Below are positions 37,201 through 48,400 of a stretch of DNA of 64,000 nucleotides, in pieces (position 1 is the stretch's first letter; every line of letters begins with the position of its first letter). The position numbers and the translations under genes were made by a program. The DNA is taken from the NCBI GenBank assembly GCA_037974665.1, contig CM075765.1:6143501-6207500 (forward strand). The letters are read 5' to 3'. The notes beneath the pieces are model-generated. The model saw only the letters and a program-made list of their open reading frames with translations. It did no database searches and was not told where the DNA came from. The DNA comes from Ehretia macrophylla (lineage: Eukaryota > Streptophyta > Magnoliopsida > Boraginales > Ehretiaceae).

Positions 37201-38705
37201 GAGTGCTAAATATGTGGTTATGTCACCTAATTGATCACCGGTTAAGGTATTTGTAGTTTAAATGCAAAAAGGAAATTTCGGGGTTTTTGCGGTAGTTGTG
37301 GGTTAAAGGGTGGTTTCAAGGGTCCTAAGGGTGCCATAAAATGTAATCAAGAAGATAGGATAGCTCGTTTGAGAATCTTGAGCTTTACCCTTCGGTTTTG
37401 AGTTAAATAGCTTAAGTTGACAAAGGGAAAATGTGAATAATTGGAGCTAGATACTTGTAACTTATTTCTACATGATCAATTTGATATTAATTGAGATTTG
37501 ATTAAGTTGTTCTAGCATTTCATGAAGTATGAGAACTTGTCTCCTTTGATTGCATTTGTCTATTTCGTGTTAAAAGCTTGTATTGTAACTATTTGCGAGG
37601 GCGGCCTACTTTGTCGTCCCTGACTTGTGATTACTTGGTTCCCGTGATTGTGAATTGGGTTGCACAACCTTTTCAGACATGGTAGTATCGAGAAACTCCG
37701 AGCAGCAACGGGCTGTCGGTCTAGCTCGGCTACCATGGTGCATATTCCCTCTCTCGCTGAGGTATACTCCCCTACCCCAGAGGCATGGTTCACCTCGTTG
37801 GGGCATACAGACCTACCTCGAGAGAATGGGTCGTAGGATCGGGGTACATCTAGAGTACCTTATTGGAGGAATAAGGGGATTTGCCGACATTTGTTATTGA
37901 AGATCGTGGTTAGAGATTGAAGACAAAGAAGATGACCATATCATTTTTAATGTGATTAAATGTTTATTCGGTTGACTTGCTATATTGTGTTACTTGTGTT
38001 ATTACCTTTGTTGCATTGCACGAAATGATTTTTGAAAACACCCTTGGTTTACTGTATCCCCTTCCTCACTGAGTAACTTTGGTTACTCATTCCTCGTTTT
38101 AACATGTTACAGGTTCAGTTAGAACAACTACCTTGAGTGCTGTGTTACTGGTTGCTTATCATGCTGAGGTTGGATGCCTTTTGAAGATGTACGTTATTGT
38201 AATATGTTTTATTTTGGAGAACTTTGAGGTCTTGAATGTATTAATGATATTTGGTGGGTTGTAATTGAAGTTGTAGTCTTGAATAGTTAGTGGCGTAGTT
38301 GGTATGTAATAGTTAATGATAGACTTTAATGCCTTTTGACTGCATGCTTGTGTGCTAAAGAAAGTTGAATGATGGACTTAATATTTAAGTAAGTATAGTA
38401 ATTAGAATTAGAATGGTATGATAAATGAATTTAAAAGATAGGATTTCAATGAATTTTAACCTTGCATGCCTGTGTGTTATGTGTTGGGTTCCAAGACTCA
38501 TATGACCTTGAGGAGTTTGTTACATGTGGTGATATAGGAAGTTTGGAATTAAGGAAGAGGTTGGACTTTGATTTTGAGGCTATAGTTACTTGTACAGATT
38601 TTGGATTGTCCTATAAACAAGCGAGACTCCGTCTGTTTTTTCTCGTTTTTCGTGACTTGGGTATTAGAACGGGGTTCCAGTCTCGGGAGGGATCGGGGTG
38701 TTACA
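34213..38705 (+). mobile_element. Giant solo LTR (Ty3/gypsy-type), copy 2
   Basis: It begins TGTAATACCCCGACCCCG and ends GGATCGGGGTGTTACA, flanked by exact 5-bp duplications CCAAT (34208-34212 and 38706-38710). The 4493-bp length, TG...CA ends, lack of a coding interior and likeness to 10005-13657 identify a second solo LTR of the same broad family. The GC-rich core at 37655-37905 is conserved between the two. It inserted into an older copia RNase H fossil. Confidence 0.7.
37655..37905 (+). repeat. GC-rich conserved core of solo LTR copy 2
   Basis: Counterpart of 12711-12925 with the shared words CTCGGCTACCATGGT and GGGTCGTAGGATCGGGGTAC. Open frames in this stretch on both strands arise from its GC richness and are not called as genes. 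Confidence 0.6.
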
Positions 38706-38710
38706 CCAAT

Positions 38711-38860
38711 CGCTACCTAAGGTCCTTGAGAAGGTTGGTGATCCAAGCAACTTCAGCCGTTGTAAATGCCACATAATGGTATTTGGCTTTGATCGAAAAA
38801 TGGTCAACAACTTGTTGCTTCTTAGAACACCTATCGTGTTGAAAAGTAAACTTGAATTTA
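38711..38860 (-). pseudogene. Copia RNase H, N-terminal part (fossil)
   Basis: The minus strand encodes SKKQQVVDHFSIKAKYHYVA followed by TTAEVAWITNLLKDL, the hallmark copia RNase H stretch ('SSKKQ..V..SS.EAEY.A...A..E..W'). It continues at 33463-33117 beyond the inserted sequences. Confidence 0.7.
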
Positions 38861-38972
38861 GCCTAACAATAATATGAATTTGGGCTAGTATTAATAATTA
38901 TGCATTTGGTCCAATAATAAAATGATGCACCAATTGTGAGCCCAAACAATCTAGCCCAAACTCTAGAGAATT

Positions 38973-39330
38973 CATCACAACAAAAACATGGGTCATATAG
39001 GTGGCAATTTTTGCCTTAAACTGCTACCTATGTGAAATGTGTATCACAATAAAGGTGACGGTTTTCAAAAAGAATCGCTGCTATATGGTATTTTAATTAT
39101 ATTAAGGGCCATATAGGTGGCAATTTTTTCCTCCAACTGCCACCTATGCGAAATGTGTATAAGAAAATGACGAGGTTTAGTTGCATACACATAGGCAATG
39201 GTTGCATAGAGTCCTTACCTATTAGCCGCTTACTATTTACATAATAGGTTGTGGTTCCCTAAACCGCTGCCTATTAGCCATTAGATTTTTTTTTTTTTAA
39301 ATTATTTTTGTGTAAATGACATTTTTCAAC
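38973..39330 (+). mobile_element. CACTA transposon end with hairpin subterminal repeats
   Basis: CATCACAACAAAAAC at 38973 differs at two positions from CACTACAACAAAAAC. It is followed by mirrored units, for example ATAGGTGGCAATTTTTGCC then GCTACCTAT, and the same again near 39113-39150 and in inverted form near 39220-39290. This arrangement of short hairpin subterminal repeats is typical of CACTA ends. No transposase is seen; the gypsy element at 39337 lies directly against it. Confidence 0.5.
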
Positions 39331-39336
39331 ATCAAT

Positions 39337-40709
39337 TGGTGTGTTGTCGCAGGCAACTAAAAATAAAACATGTACTGCAAAAAATATATGTAGTAATGCG
39401 AGTAAGGATCGTTCCCACAAATAATATCTAGCCTAATTTTATGCTACGTGAACAAGGATGGGGGGTTTTAGTATAACGGAAACAAATTTTTAAAGAAAAA
39501 TAACTAGAGAGCAATTCAAATTAAAGTGTCAAAATTAATCAAAAGAACAAACCTTGATCTAAGTCAACATCCATCATTAGAATCTTGTAACTGATCATTG
39601 ATGCAAGTATATATCGATTCACACTTTAAATATTCACTGTTGGAATTATTTTCCTATCTTTCCTTAATCGTAGTTAATCAGAAAATAAGCGATCTAATTA
39701 ATCCAAACTACCACAGACAAGCGTTAAAGATTTAATCTAGTAACAGCCTTAAGAATTAGAGAGATCGATCAAGCTAAATAATGCAAGCACAAATGGTTGC
39801 ATTTAATTTAGTCGAATGTTCTTCCTAAGATCGAATAATTCCTGACACAGCAAATCGTTAAATCTTAGTTGCTTCCCAAATTAGAGGGATCAAACAATTA
39901 TGGACTTGATATCTAACCTAGTAGTAGATTATAACGAATAATAAACTAGTAGGCCTCCTAGTAATTAAGAAAGATAATCATGAAAATAAGCACAAAAGAA
40001 TATTCGATACTTAAAGTATAGATTGAACAATAAAAACTAATTAGATCTCACAGTTTTGTTGATTCCGAGGCTTTAGCTTCTTTCGACCAAGTATAAACTT
40101 TTAGCCACGCAGGGCCATAAAGAAAACTCGAAGAAGAATTTTGGAGAAAAGGAGAGAGAAAGATGTGTGTGATATCTAATCTCTCTGTACCTTATTTATA
40201 GACTTGGAAGCCTACAAAATTGCCTAAAATAATGGTATCCTAATCTGAATAAATAAGGAAAACATTAAAAGTAAAGTAAAGTTCTAATATAACTAGGAAA
40301 GAGGTGTTTCCAGCTATAATTTTCATGCATTATCTTTTCACCATCTTCTAGAAGCTTCCGACTAAGGAATATTCCAGAATGTCAAACAGTGCAGGTGCAG
40401 CAACTTCACGTCTGACTTCGACCTTGATTCAGCTTCTCAAAATGCAAAACATAAAAGTTGTAGATCTTTTTTTTTGGATTTCCGCAGCATCTTGAATCAT
40501 CTCAATCGGAGTTCGGATGAGAGATTTATGCCCAGATTACAAAATGACTTCAAAACTGTCCAGATTTGCTCAAATGGCTTCGTTTTGCACCTAATGCCTC
40601 CATTTGCATCCTAAATCAAAATATAAGAATAATGAGAATATTAGGCATCAAATAAGTGTAAAAGATTGAACATTAAGGGAGAAAAATATGATATTTTGCA
40701 TTCTCATCA
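39337..40709 (-). repeat. 3' LTR of the gypsy element
   Basis: Ends TGGTGTG...CTCATCA on the plus strand. Matches 55064-56433 along its whole length. Confidence 0.9.
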
Positions 40710-42500
40710 AATTCTTCCACACTTTACATTTGCTCATTATCGGGCAAAACTAAAATTTCCAAGAATACCAAAGTTGCAACACTATCAACAAAGAACAACC
40801 AAACTCTTCAAAACTCATAACATATCATTAAAAAAAATTCTTAACCAACTTATATTTACTTAGTAAACATTTTCACTCGAAGATGGAGTAAACTATATAC
40901 GTAGACCCTCACAAAAATAAATACTCGAATCTCATGTGTTTGAAGGGTATGTGTTTCGCTCAAATTCATTCCAATGGAAATGATCTACCATAGGCTTGCA
41001 TATCTTCTCATTCTCTACCACTGAGATCACATGCATAACATGAATCATAAGGACTTTTCAAGGGTTGTAACGAGGTTTGGGACCAAGGTGGGAAATATTT
41101 GGGAATGTAGCTCAAAAGCCATCGAAACTTAGTGGAGCAAAAATGGATCAACTCAAGCTCGAATATATAAGACATGTAAAAACCAGTCACTCCATTCAAT
41201 AACTTCCACCTTTGTATATATCATGTATAAATAAAACCCTTCCTTGGAATTTTTAGGAGGAATTATGAACATGGATAGTTTAAAAGAAATTTCCTCTATC
41301 ACTTCCTTTCTTTTTTGTCTTTTCTTTATCTTTCTTTTTTCTTTCTTTTTTTTCTTGCCAAAATTACACCAACAATGGAACTCAAAAATTGAGAATGAAA
41401 ACATGTTCCATTTTACCAGTTAGCCATACCACAGATCCAGATACCCCCACGCTTATTTCTTGCACACCCATACATAACATAATAATGAACAATGTTCCAC
41501 TAGCTCTACGGCTTGGGTAAATGCATTGTTTTTTGGGTTTAAAGCTTGTAATGTGGGTTCACAAGAAACAAGGTCACTAAAGCTCAAAGGGGTTTAACAA
41601 AGGGAAAAATTAATTACAAGGTATGCTATTTGGCTTATGTAGCTAAATCAAAGAAGGCCATAATCATATTCATGCATGCATGCGTCAATGTGACCTCGAA
41701 GAGAATTAAGGCAAGTTCTAGAGAAATAAATCCAGGGAAGAATATTTCTCATGAAAGAAAATAGTGAGACTGATATGAATGTGTCAGTCTAACGGCTCAA
41801 AATCTCACCAACTTTTGTCTACGAAATTCAGTCATTACCATGTTCAAGGAAAAGAACTAGACTAATTAAATCTAAGTTGACAAAGTACTTATTCAATCAT
41901 GTTCTGAATCTTTCAAGCTTAATTAAACCTTGACATACACAAAAAAAAATCATTGAAAACCACTCAAAAAGTTTTTTTGTTGTTATTTTTTCATTTTTTT
42001 TCTTTTTTGAAAATAAATTAAAATATAACATTTCCCCACACTTAAAACTTACATTGTCCTTAGTGGTTAAAAATAAACTCTCAAATTTATGCAAAGATGA
42101 ATAGAGAGTAACATGATAACAGGTTAGGTAAGAAAAATAAAGTTTGTATGAGGACATACTTGAAGCACTTGTTAGGGAGAAGTAAAGTAATACTTTAAAT
42201 CTGCAACTATTCAGTGAAGCCCAAAAAACCAAGAGAAAACAAAGTAACATGAAACAACAAAAATAATAAACTACCTTGTTTTATATTTTTTTGTTGGCCA
42301 ACCCTATTTACATCCCCATACAAAGGCTCCGAACTCTGAGAAGCACTAAAGCCGACTCTGTGAAACAATAAAAATGACAAACTCACTAATACTTTAAAAA
42401 AATATATATAAATACCTGGACTCATTTAATGTTAGCCAGTAAGACAAACTTCCATTGGGTTGCCTCCCAAGCAACACCTTTGTTTATTGTTGCTGGCTCG
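40710..42500 (-). other. 3' non-coding region of the gypsy element
   Basis: No pol sequence is recognised. Near 42450-42475 the minus strand reads GTTGCTTGGGAGGCAACCCA, a short hairpin found in the 3' untranslated part of many plant TAT/Athila elements. Several T-rich tracts (41330-41350, 41990-42010) lie here. Confidence 0.5.
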
Positions 42501-42684
42501 ACTCAATGCTTCCTTTTTCAATCAGGATTATCAACCACATCAATAGAATAAACAGGATTATCATCACCAGGATATTTCATGGCATCATAAATATTAAACT
42601 TAATAATTTCACCATCAAACTCCATGGTAAGTGTGCCACTATGAACATCAATCTTAGTCTTAGATGTCTTTAAGAATGGTCTTC

Positions 42685-42963
42685 CTAACAAATAGGAGTA
42701 GTTTGATCACTATTCTCTATATCAAGCACATAGAAATCAGTAGCAAAAACCAAATCATTAACTTGCATAAGAATATTATCAATTACACCCTTAGGATAGG
42801 CATTAGATCTATCAGCCAATTGGATCACGACACCAGTTTTATTCAAAGGTCCAAGTTTCAAAGAAGCATATATAGAATATGGCATGACATTAATTGAAGC
42901 TCCTAAATCTAACACGGCTTTCTCAAATCTAGTGTTACCTATCGTAAAAGGGATAGTAAACAT
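42685..42963 (-). pseudogene. Gypsy retropepsin (aspartic protease) remnant
   Basis: The minus strand reads FTIPFTIGNTRFEKAVLDLG then ASINVMPYSIY and LGPLNKTGVVIQLADRS, with the D-x-G-A-S active-site pattern of retropepsins and the 'SxxxPxGxxxxxxV' stretch that follows it in plant gypsy elements. It is interrupted upstream by the copia element beginning at 43019. Fossil. Confidence 0.75.
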
Positions 42964-44138
42964 ACATGGATCTTTACACTTCTCATGGAGTTTTCTTTGA
43001 ATAATTGCATAAACATTCTGTTAGAGATATGCCCTAATGCTACATATTTGGATGACATATATTGGGGCATTTTGACATTTACTTATGGCATTAGTATTTA
43101 TATGTTCGTTTACATATTGATATAATTAGGACATTCATATTCTCCTTGTTTACGTGTATGAATGAGTCCCTAGTATTTTCATTAGAGGAATGTATTCTAA
43201 AAGCGTTTAGAATATGTTGGCGTATTTCCTTAATATGATAAATACTTAAAGTGTTCATAGTCCTTAGATTATTTGATCGGGACTTTAATAATCAATTACG
43301 GACTATTACATGTGTTGTTACCTTTGATTAACATAGAGATGTTAATGATAAAGGATGGTGAGCCACGTGCCATAATAGCATAGCGATGCGATTAACAAAC
43401 ATGTGGATGACTATTAGTTGAATAGATCATTGAACGTGACGTGAATAACAAATTACATGACTTTGGATTAATAATTTGTTAATCGTTGCGATTGTGCATG
43501 TAATCCTTAGACTTGAGACATTACGGTTGTCATATGTATTGGGGTTTGATTCTAGCGTTTGGACAATGATTGTTTCGACAAACGAGATGAGATACGTCCT
43601 CTTGCAGTTTCATTCATCTGGTATAGTGATTGACAAGTAGTAGTCAAGAGAGGATCCGTTAACCTCCGGCGTGAGGCGATGTCCTATGCGATCTAAGATT
43701 GGTTGTTTAATGAGAAAATCCTTGGCCAATGTATGAATGATGGATAAAGGGTTTTCCATGTGTCATCTCTCATTACACCAATTAGATCTATGCATTGTAT
43801 CGAGTTTATGAACTTAATCGAATCATGGTTCTTGCTCGATAGGACAATTAATGGAATGATTGGATTGCACGATAATCGGCGACCATAAATAGATTCATTT
43901 GAATAAGACTTCATTGCTTTATAAACTGTCTTGATACATTGGTAGCTAGAAAGTCACTCAAGAACTCTGAGGGTGTTTTGAGAATGACGGGAGAGATTCT
44001 CTAAACAAATCGAATAGCTCGATTAACATTGAAAGTGTTCAACGTTTCTTCAGTGCTATATAGTAGTGAATCTAGAAAGTCACACACAATAAAGCATGGT
44101 GAATGGTTTTTCTATTGAGCTTGATTTAGTTTCTCTTA

Positions 44139-44469
44139 AATTGTTAAAGTGTTAATAATTGCGTTTATTTTCTCTTGAATTGTTAAAGTGTTAACAATTG
44201 ATTTAATTTCTCTTAAATTGTTAAAGTGTTAACAATTGCGTTTATTTTCTTTTGAATTGTTAAAGTGTTAACAATTCGTTTAGTTTCTCTTGAATTATCA
44301 AATTGTTAATAATTCGTTTAGTTTCTCCTGAATTGTTAAAGTGTTAACAATTCGTTTAGTTTCTCTTGAATTATTAAAGTGTTAATAATTGTGTTTAGTT
44401 TCTCTTGAATTGTTAAAGTATTAACTATTATATTTTGTTTTTCTTATATTGTTAAGGAGTTAACAATTG
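44139..44469 (+). repeat. Array of nine ~38-bp hairpin repeats in the copia 5' LTR
   Basis: Each unit carries AATTGTTAA, the loop AGTG, and TTAACAATT, followed by a pyrimidine-rich spacer such as CGTTTAGTTTCTCTTG. The arms are exact reverse complements in the consensus. Variant units change both arms together (AATTATTAA with TTAATAATT). The array recurs at 51673-52029. Confidence 0.9.
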
Positions 44470-44625
44470 TGTAATTGACCTTTTAAAAGTTATTGGGGTC
44501 AATATGCAATTATTATTAAGTGTTGGGGCTAATGTGAAAATATGACTGTTTTCATAATTTCAACTAATTGTGATTAGGTTGAATATTTAAATACATTAGT
44601 GGAAAAATACTATAATAAAATAAAC

Positions 44626-44651
44626 AAAAGATGACAACTTTGTCATCTTTT
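44626..44651 (+). repeat. Perfect 12-bp inverted repeat in the copia LTR
   Basis: AAAAGATGACAA, a two-base CT loop, and TTGTCATCTTTT. The same structure is at 52191-52216 in the other LTR. Confidence 0.9.
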
Positions 44652-45428
44652 ATTTTCTAACAAAGAGACAAAACACCACAACCTTAATTCAAGGAAGGTT
44701 GTCTTCTCTTTTATTTCAAAAGGAGACAAGAAAAGAGGGAAAAATATGAGAAGGCTTGTCACATTCTCTTCTCTCCACACGTTGGAGAAAGAAAAAGATG
44801 AAGAAAAAGAATTGTCTTCATCATCAACCAAGAAATGAGTTGTCTTCATCTATCTCTCTCCTCAAGCCTCCATGGCTGAAAATCAGAGAAAAACACAGCA
44901 AATAATGAGAAGAAGAAGTCTTATCTTCTTCATTATCTTCATCATACATGGCTGAAAAATGAAGCAAAAGAGATGAAGTTGTCTTCTCTTCTTCTTCACC
45001 AAAACGTAGCCATGAACAAGGAAGAAGAAGGAAATGGTTTTGCTCTCTTCTTCACCAACAAGCTCATAAATCTTCCATGGTAGATCTAGCACAAAACAAC
45101 CACGGAAATGGAGAAGCCATTCATTGCTCGTGTGGACAGACTAGAGCTCTTGTGCTTTCAAGGGATGGTGTCTTCCATCAAGTGATAAGAAATTTTAGAT
45201 TCATATCTCCTATGAGTTGTCTACAAGAGGTATCTCCTACTTCTATCACTTGTCAATATATATATTTGCTATATATATATTTTGCATATGTTAATCACAT
45301 GATATCAAGATTAGAGTTTCATATGAACATCATGCTTTAAATTCTATAAATTTTTGAATGTCATGTTTCGCTTCTGCTCGATTCTTAGCTAGATGATGTT
45401 TATAGCTCTAAATATACAAGATCCTTCA

Positions 45429-48400
45429 AGTGGTATCAGAGCAAGGACTTGATCTTCATGTGATTAGATATGTGTTTGTTTAAAGTTTCTAAAGTCTTGA
45501 GCACAAAAGAACAAGGAAAGAGTTTCAACATTTCTGAAAATATTTATGTCCACTGTTTTTGCGTGACTGTTTTGGCATAGTAAATGTTGTTAGATTTGGA
45601 TGATTTTTGGATATGTTATGCTATAGAGATAGTAGAACATTTTATCCTCTAATATGCATCTCCTAATTTCGTGGCTAAGGGTTTCAAAAAAAATCAAAAT
45701 CAGTAAGTTCACTGATTCTCGCGTAAAGTTGGACAGTTTGTGCAGTTGTGTTCCGAAGGGCATAACTCAGTCAATTTAACTCCGAATTGAGTTTAGTTTG
45801 ATTCTAAAACTATCTACACTCGAAGAGATACGTCTCTGAAAAATTTTAGAATTTTTGGAGAACTGTAGGTAGGCTATACGAGTCAAAACAGTTGGTATAT
45901 GTGCAGCAGATTTATGATGGGTCATAAATTAAAAGCCATGACTAATTTGGTTTGACTTTGGTTAAGTCCAATGGGCTTAAAAAATCAGTGGGCTTTAGTC
46001 TAATAAGATTAGATGAGATTATTTTTCTTAGTGAAGATTAATATGAGCCTTGGAACTCAAATTGGGCCATAAAATTAACAAAAGATTTGTATTGGGCCTT
46101 ATTGAACAAGTATGGACTTAAAATTGATTTTATCTAGTTCTTTTGTATTGTTTAACATGAGATGCTAAAATCTCAAGATATGAAACTTATTACAAACATG
46201 CCTTTTATTTATTTAATGTATTGGATACATTAGTTTGTGTTAGCTTGCTTGTTTAGCTTTATTGTTTATGCATATGACGCATATTCTATGCTTTATGAGT
46301 TTTATCTTACATTGTGATGTTGGATGATAAATGGATAATTAGTTGTAATTTCATTAGATGGCGTTGTAACTAATTATATCATTCATTAGTATGTAATTGA
46401 GACATAAGTCTCGTTTTTATTTTATTGCAATTGAGAGAAATTTGTAGTGAGACATAATGTATGTAATTTATACAAGAAGTTTGCAAGAAGACAATTGGAG
46501 ACTTTCAAGGAGTTGAAGGTGCTTTGGATCTTAGAAGAATTCAAGAAGACCTATTGATGTGTTTGTTTAGGTTTTATTTTTGTCTTGATTTACTTCATAG
46601 TCCAAGTCCATGATCCACTATAATGTATGATTTTGCATGTATGTTTATTTATTTGCTTATATGTGATGTATGCTTGTAAATTAACTAATGTGCAAAGTGA
46701 GAACTAATTAAATTCAAAATCTTCCTACGTGCAAACATATTAGATTATAAAGCGGTAAAAGTGTTTATCGTTGCCCTCCACTATCCTAGGTTATATTTTC
46801 TCGATTGGGTATGTCTTGGCTAACCCAAAGGTAGGAAGACATATTCCATGAAAGTATTATATTTACCTAGTAAGCATAGTGATGTTGTGTTGTTCCAATA
46901 TCATGAGGCCAATAACGCACTAAAGTTGAGGTCCGGGATTCAAATTGTCGCAACACTGTGACGGTGGGTGTAATCTAACTAGATCACGTTTCCAATAATG
47001 CACCAAAGCTGAGGTTACGGTGATTTAGGGGCAAAATGGCCATATCCTATATAGTGATATAGATAGTAATCGTTGCTAACTCTTTGTATATATATTCCAA
47101 TAATGCACCAAAGCTGAGGGGTATTCATATTAAAGAGAATCATGGTCACCTACTAATGAGTCTTTAATTAGATTCACGATCTCATTTAGGAAGTGTGAGA
47201 TTTAATAAAATTAGTGGGATGTATCATTTAATTAAAGGCCAAATTAAATGTTTTAACAAGTTTATGTCAATTAGCGATCTTATTTTCTGCATACGTTTAT
47301 GGCTACAACAATGAACCCGTCATTTTTAATTAACTAGACTTTATATCGTGCAACTGGACCAAACTTTTTGATTAACGTTATCATCTAAGAATGGTTCTTA
47401 GAAACTTAACAAAGTCTTAGAGTTATATGCTCCGTTATTTTTATCTTGATAAAGTATCAAAATAAAAGGTTGTAATACTTATGGTTGATAAGTAAAACAA
47501 ATTAAATATGCTAAAGATTTGTATTATTTCATAGTTTACATAAGAGTATGCAAGATGTAAAGAATATAATTCTAAACTAGCAAATGGTTTTGTGGTAAGC
47601 ATATTTAATGCATGATATTAGATATAAATGGAATTCATTATCATTTTCGTATTTCCTCTTTGGTTAGTGGTAATGCAAAGAAGAAAGATAAATATAGATG
47701 ATTTCTATTAGCCAGTGGGAGAATTCTAAGAAGAATATTAAGGATTGAATAGGCATGTGTAAATGATGTTTTCATAGCCTTAAAATCGGACATTAAAAGA
47801 GGTTTTAATCTAAAGTATCTTTATAGCTTGAATGTCAAGGTTGTAAAGGTACTATGAATTATAAATCTTCTTTGATTGAGATTGGTACTACTCTGTGGAT
47901 TCTAGTGAAACATTAGTGAATGTTTTCGAGGATTGAATCTTAATCTTAGTAGTACGCTTTCGGAAGCGTGGAATATTTTCAGTGTTAGCAAATGAAACAA
48001 AGGTTGTTGCGTTAGCTAAAGACACTTTGTTTGGATGCCTTCTGGATATATTTTATATTTTAAGGATTATACCTAAATGATATTAGGAATAAAATATATA
48101 TTCCTAAAGCTTGTAAAAGCGCATTATGGTGTAGTCTTTATTATCTTGATATGGACGAAAGAATGTATTACAAGCATATTGTCAACCGTTATAACCATCC
48201 ACGAAATTTTAAGATTACTCAATTAATCTAAATTAATTGTAGTTTCTACATGATTAGGTTTTTCTAACAATAAGATGATGATTAGGTTAGTTTGATCAAC
48301 TTATACATCTTATTTATTGGAATGGTAACCAAGTCATCCTTTGTTTGATAAAGGATTAAAACTACTAGGCTATTTGGATTAGTACATGTTGATGTATTTA

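Larger units (their letters stand above)
43019..45428 (+). repeat. 5' LTR of the nested copia element
   Basis: Contains a hairpin repeat array (44139-44469), a perfect 12-bp inverted repeat (44626-44651) and AT-rich TATA-like runs at 45257-45285. Nearly identical to 50553-52995. Confidence 0.95.

Noticed and set aside
37560-37900. Overlapping open frames on both strands in the giant solo LTR, with counterparts at 12694-12913
   Set aside because: They arise from a GC-rich islet with few stop codons. The frames do not match between the two copies, so this is a nucleotide-level and not a protein-level conservation.
43021-43700. Duplicate of 50555-51240 considered as a segmental duplication
   Set aside because: It is fully explained as the two LTRs of one copia element with a CATTC target duplication.
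44643-45092. Minus-strand open frames in the copia 5' LTR, repeated at 52208-52687 in the 3' LTR
   Set aside because: They look conserved only because the two LTRs are near-identical copies. Composition is low complexity (from GAAGAAG-rich sequence) and no protein family is recognised.
46909-47119. Spaced 23-bp repeats considered as a CRISPR array
   Set aside because: This is a plant nuclear sequence; only three imperfect copies with unequal spacing, inside a retroelement leader.
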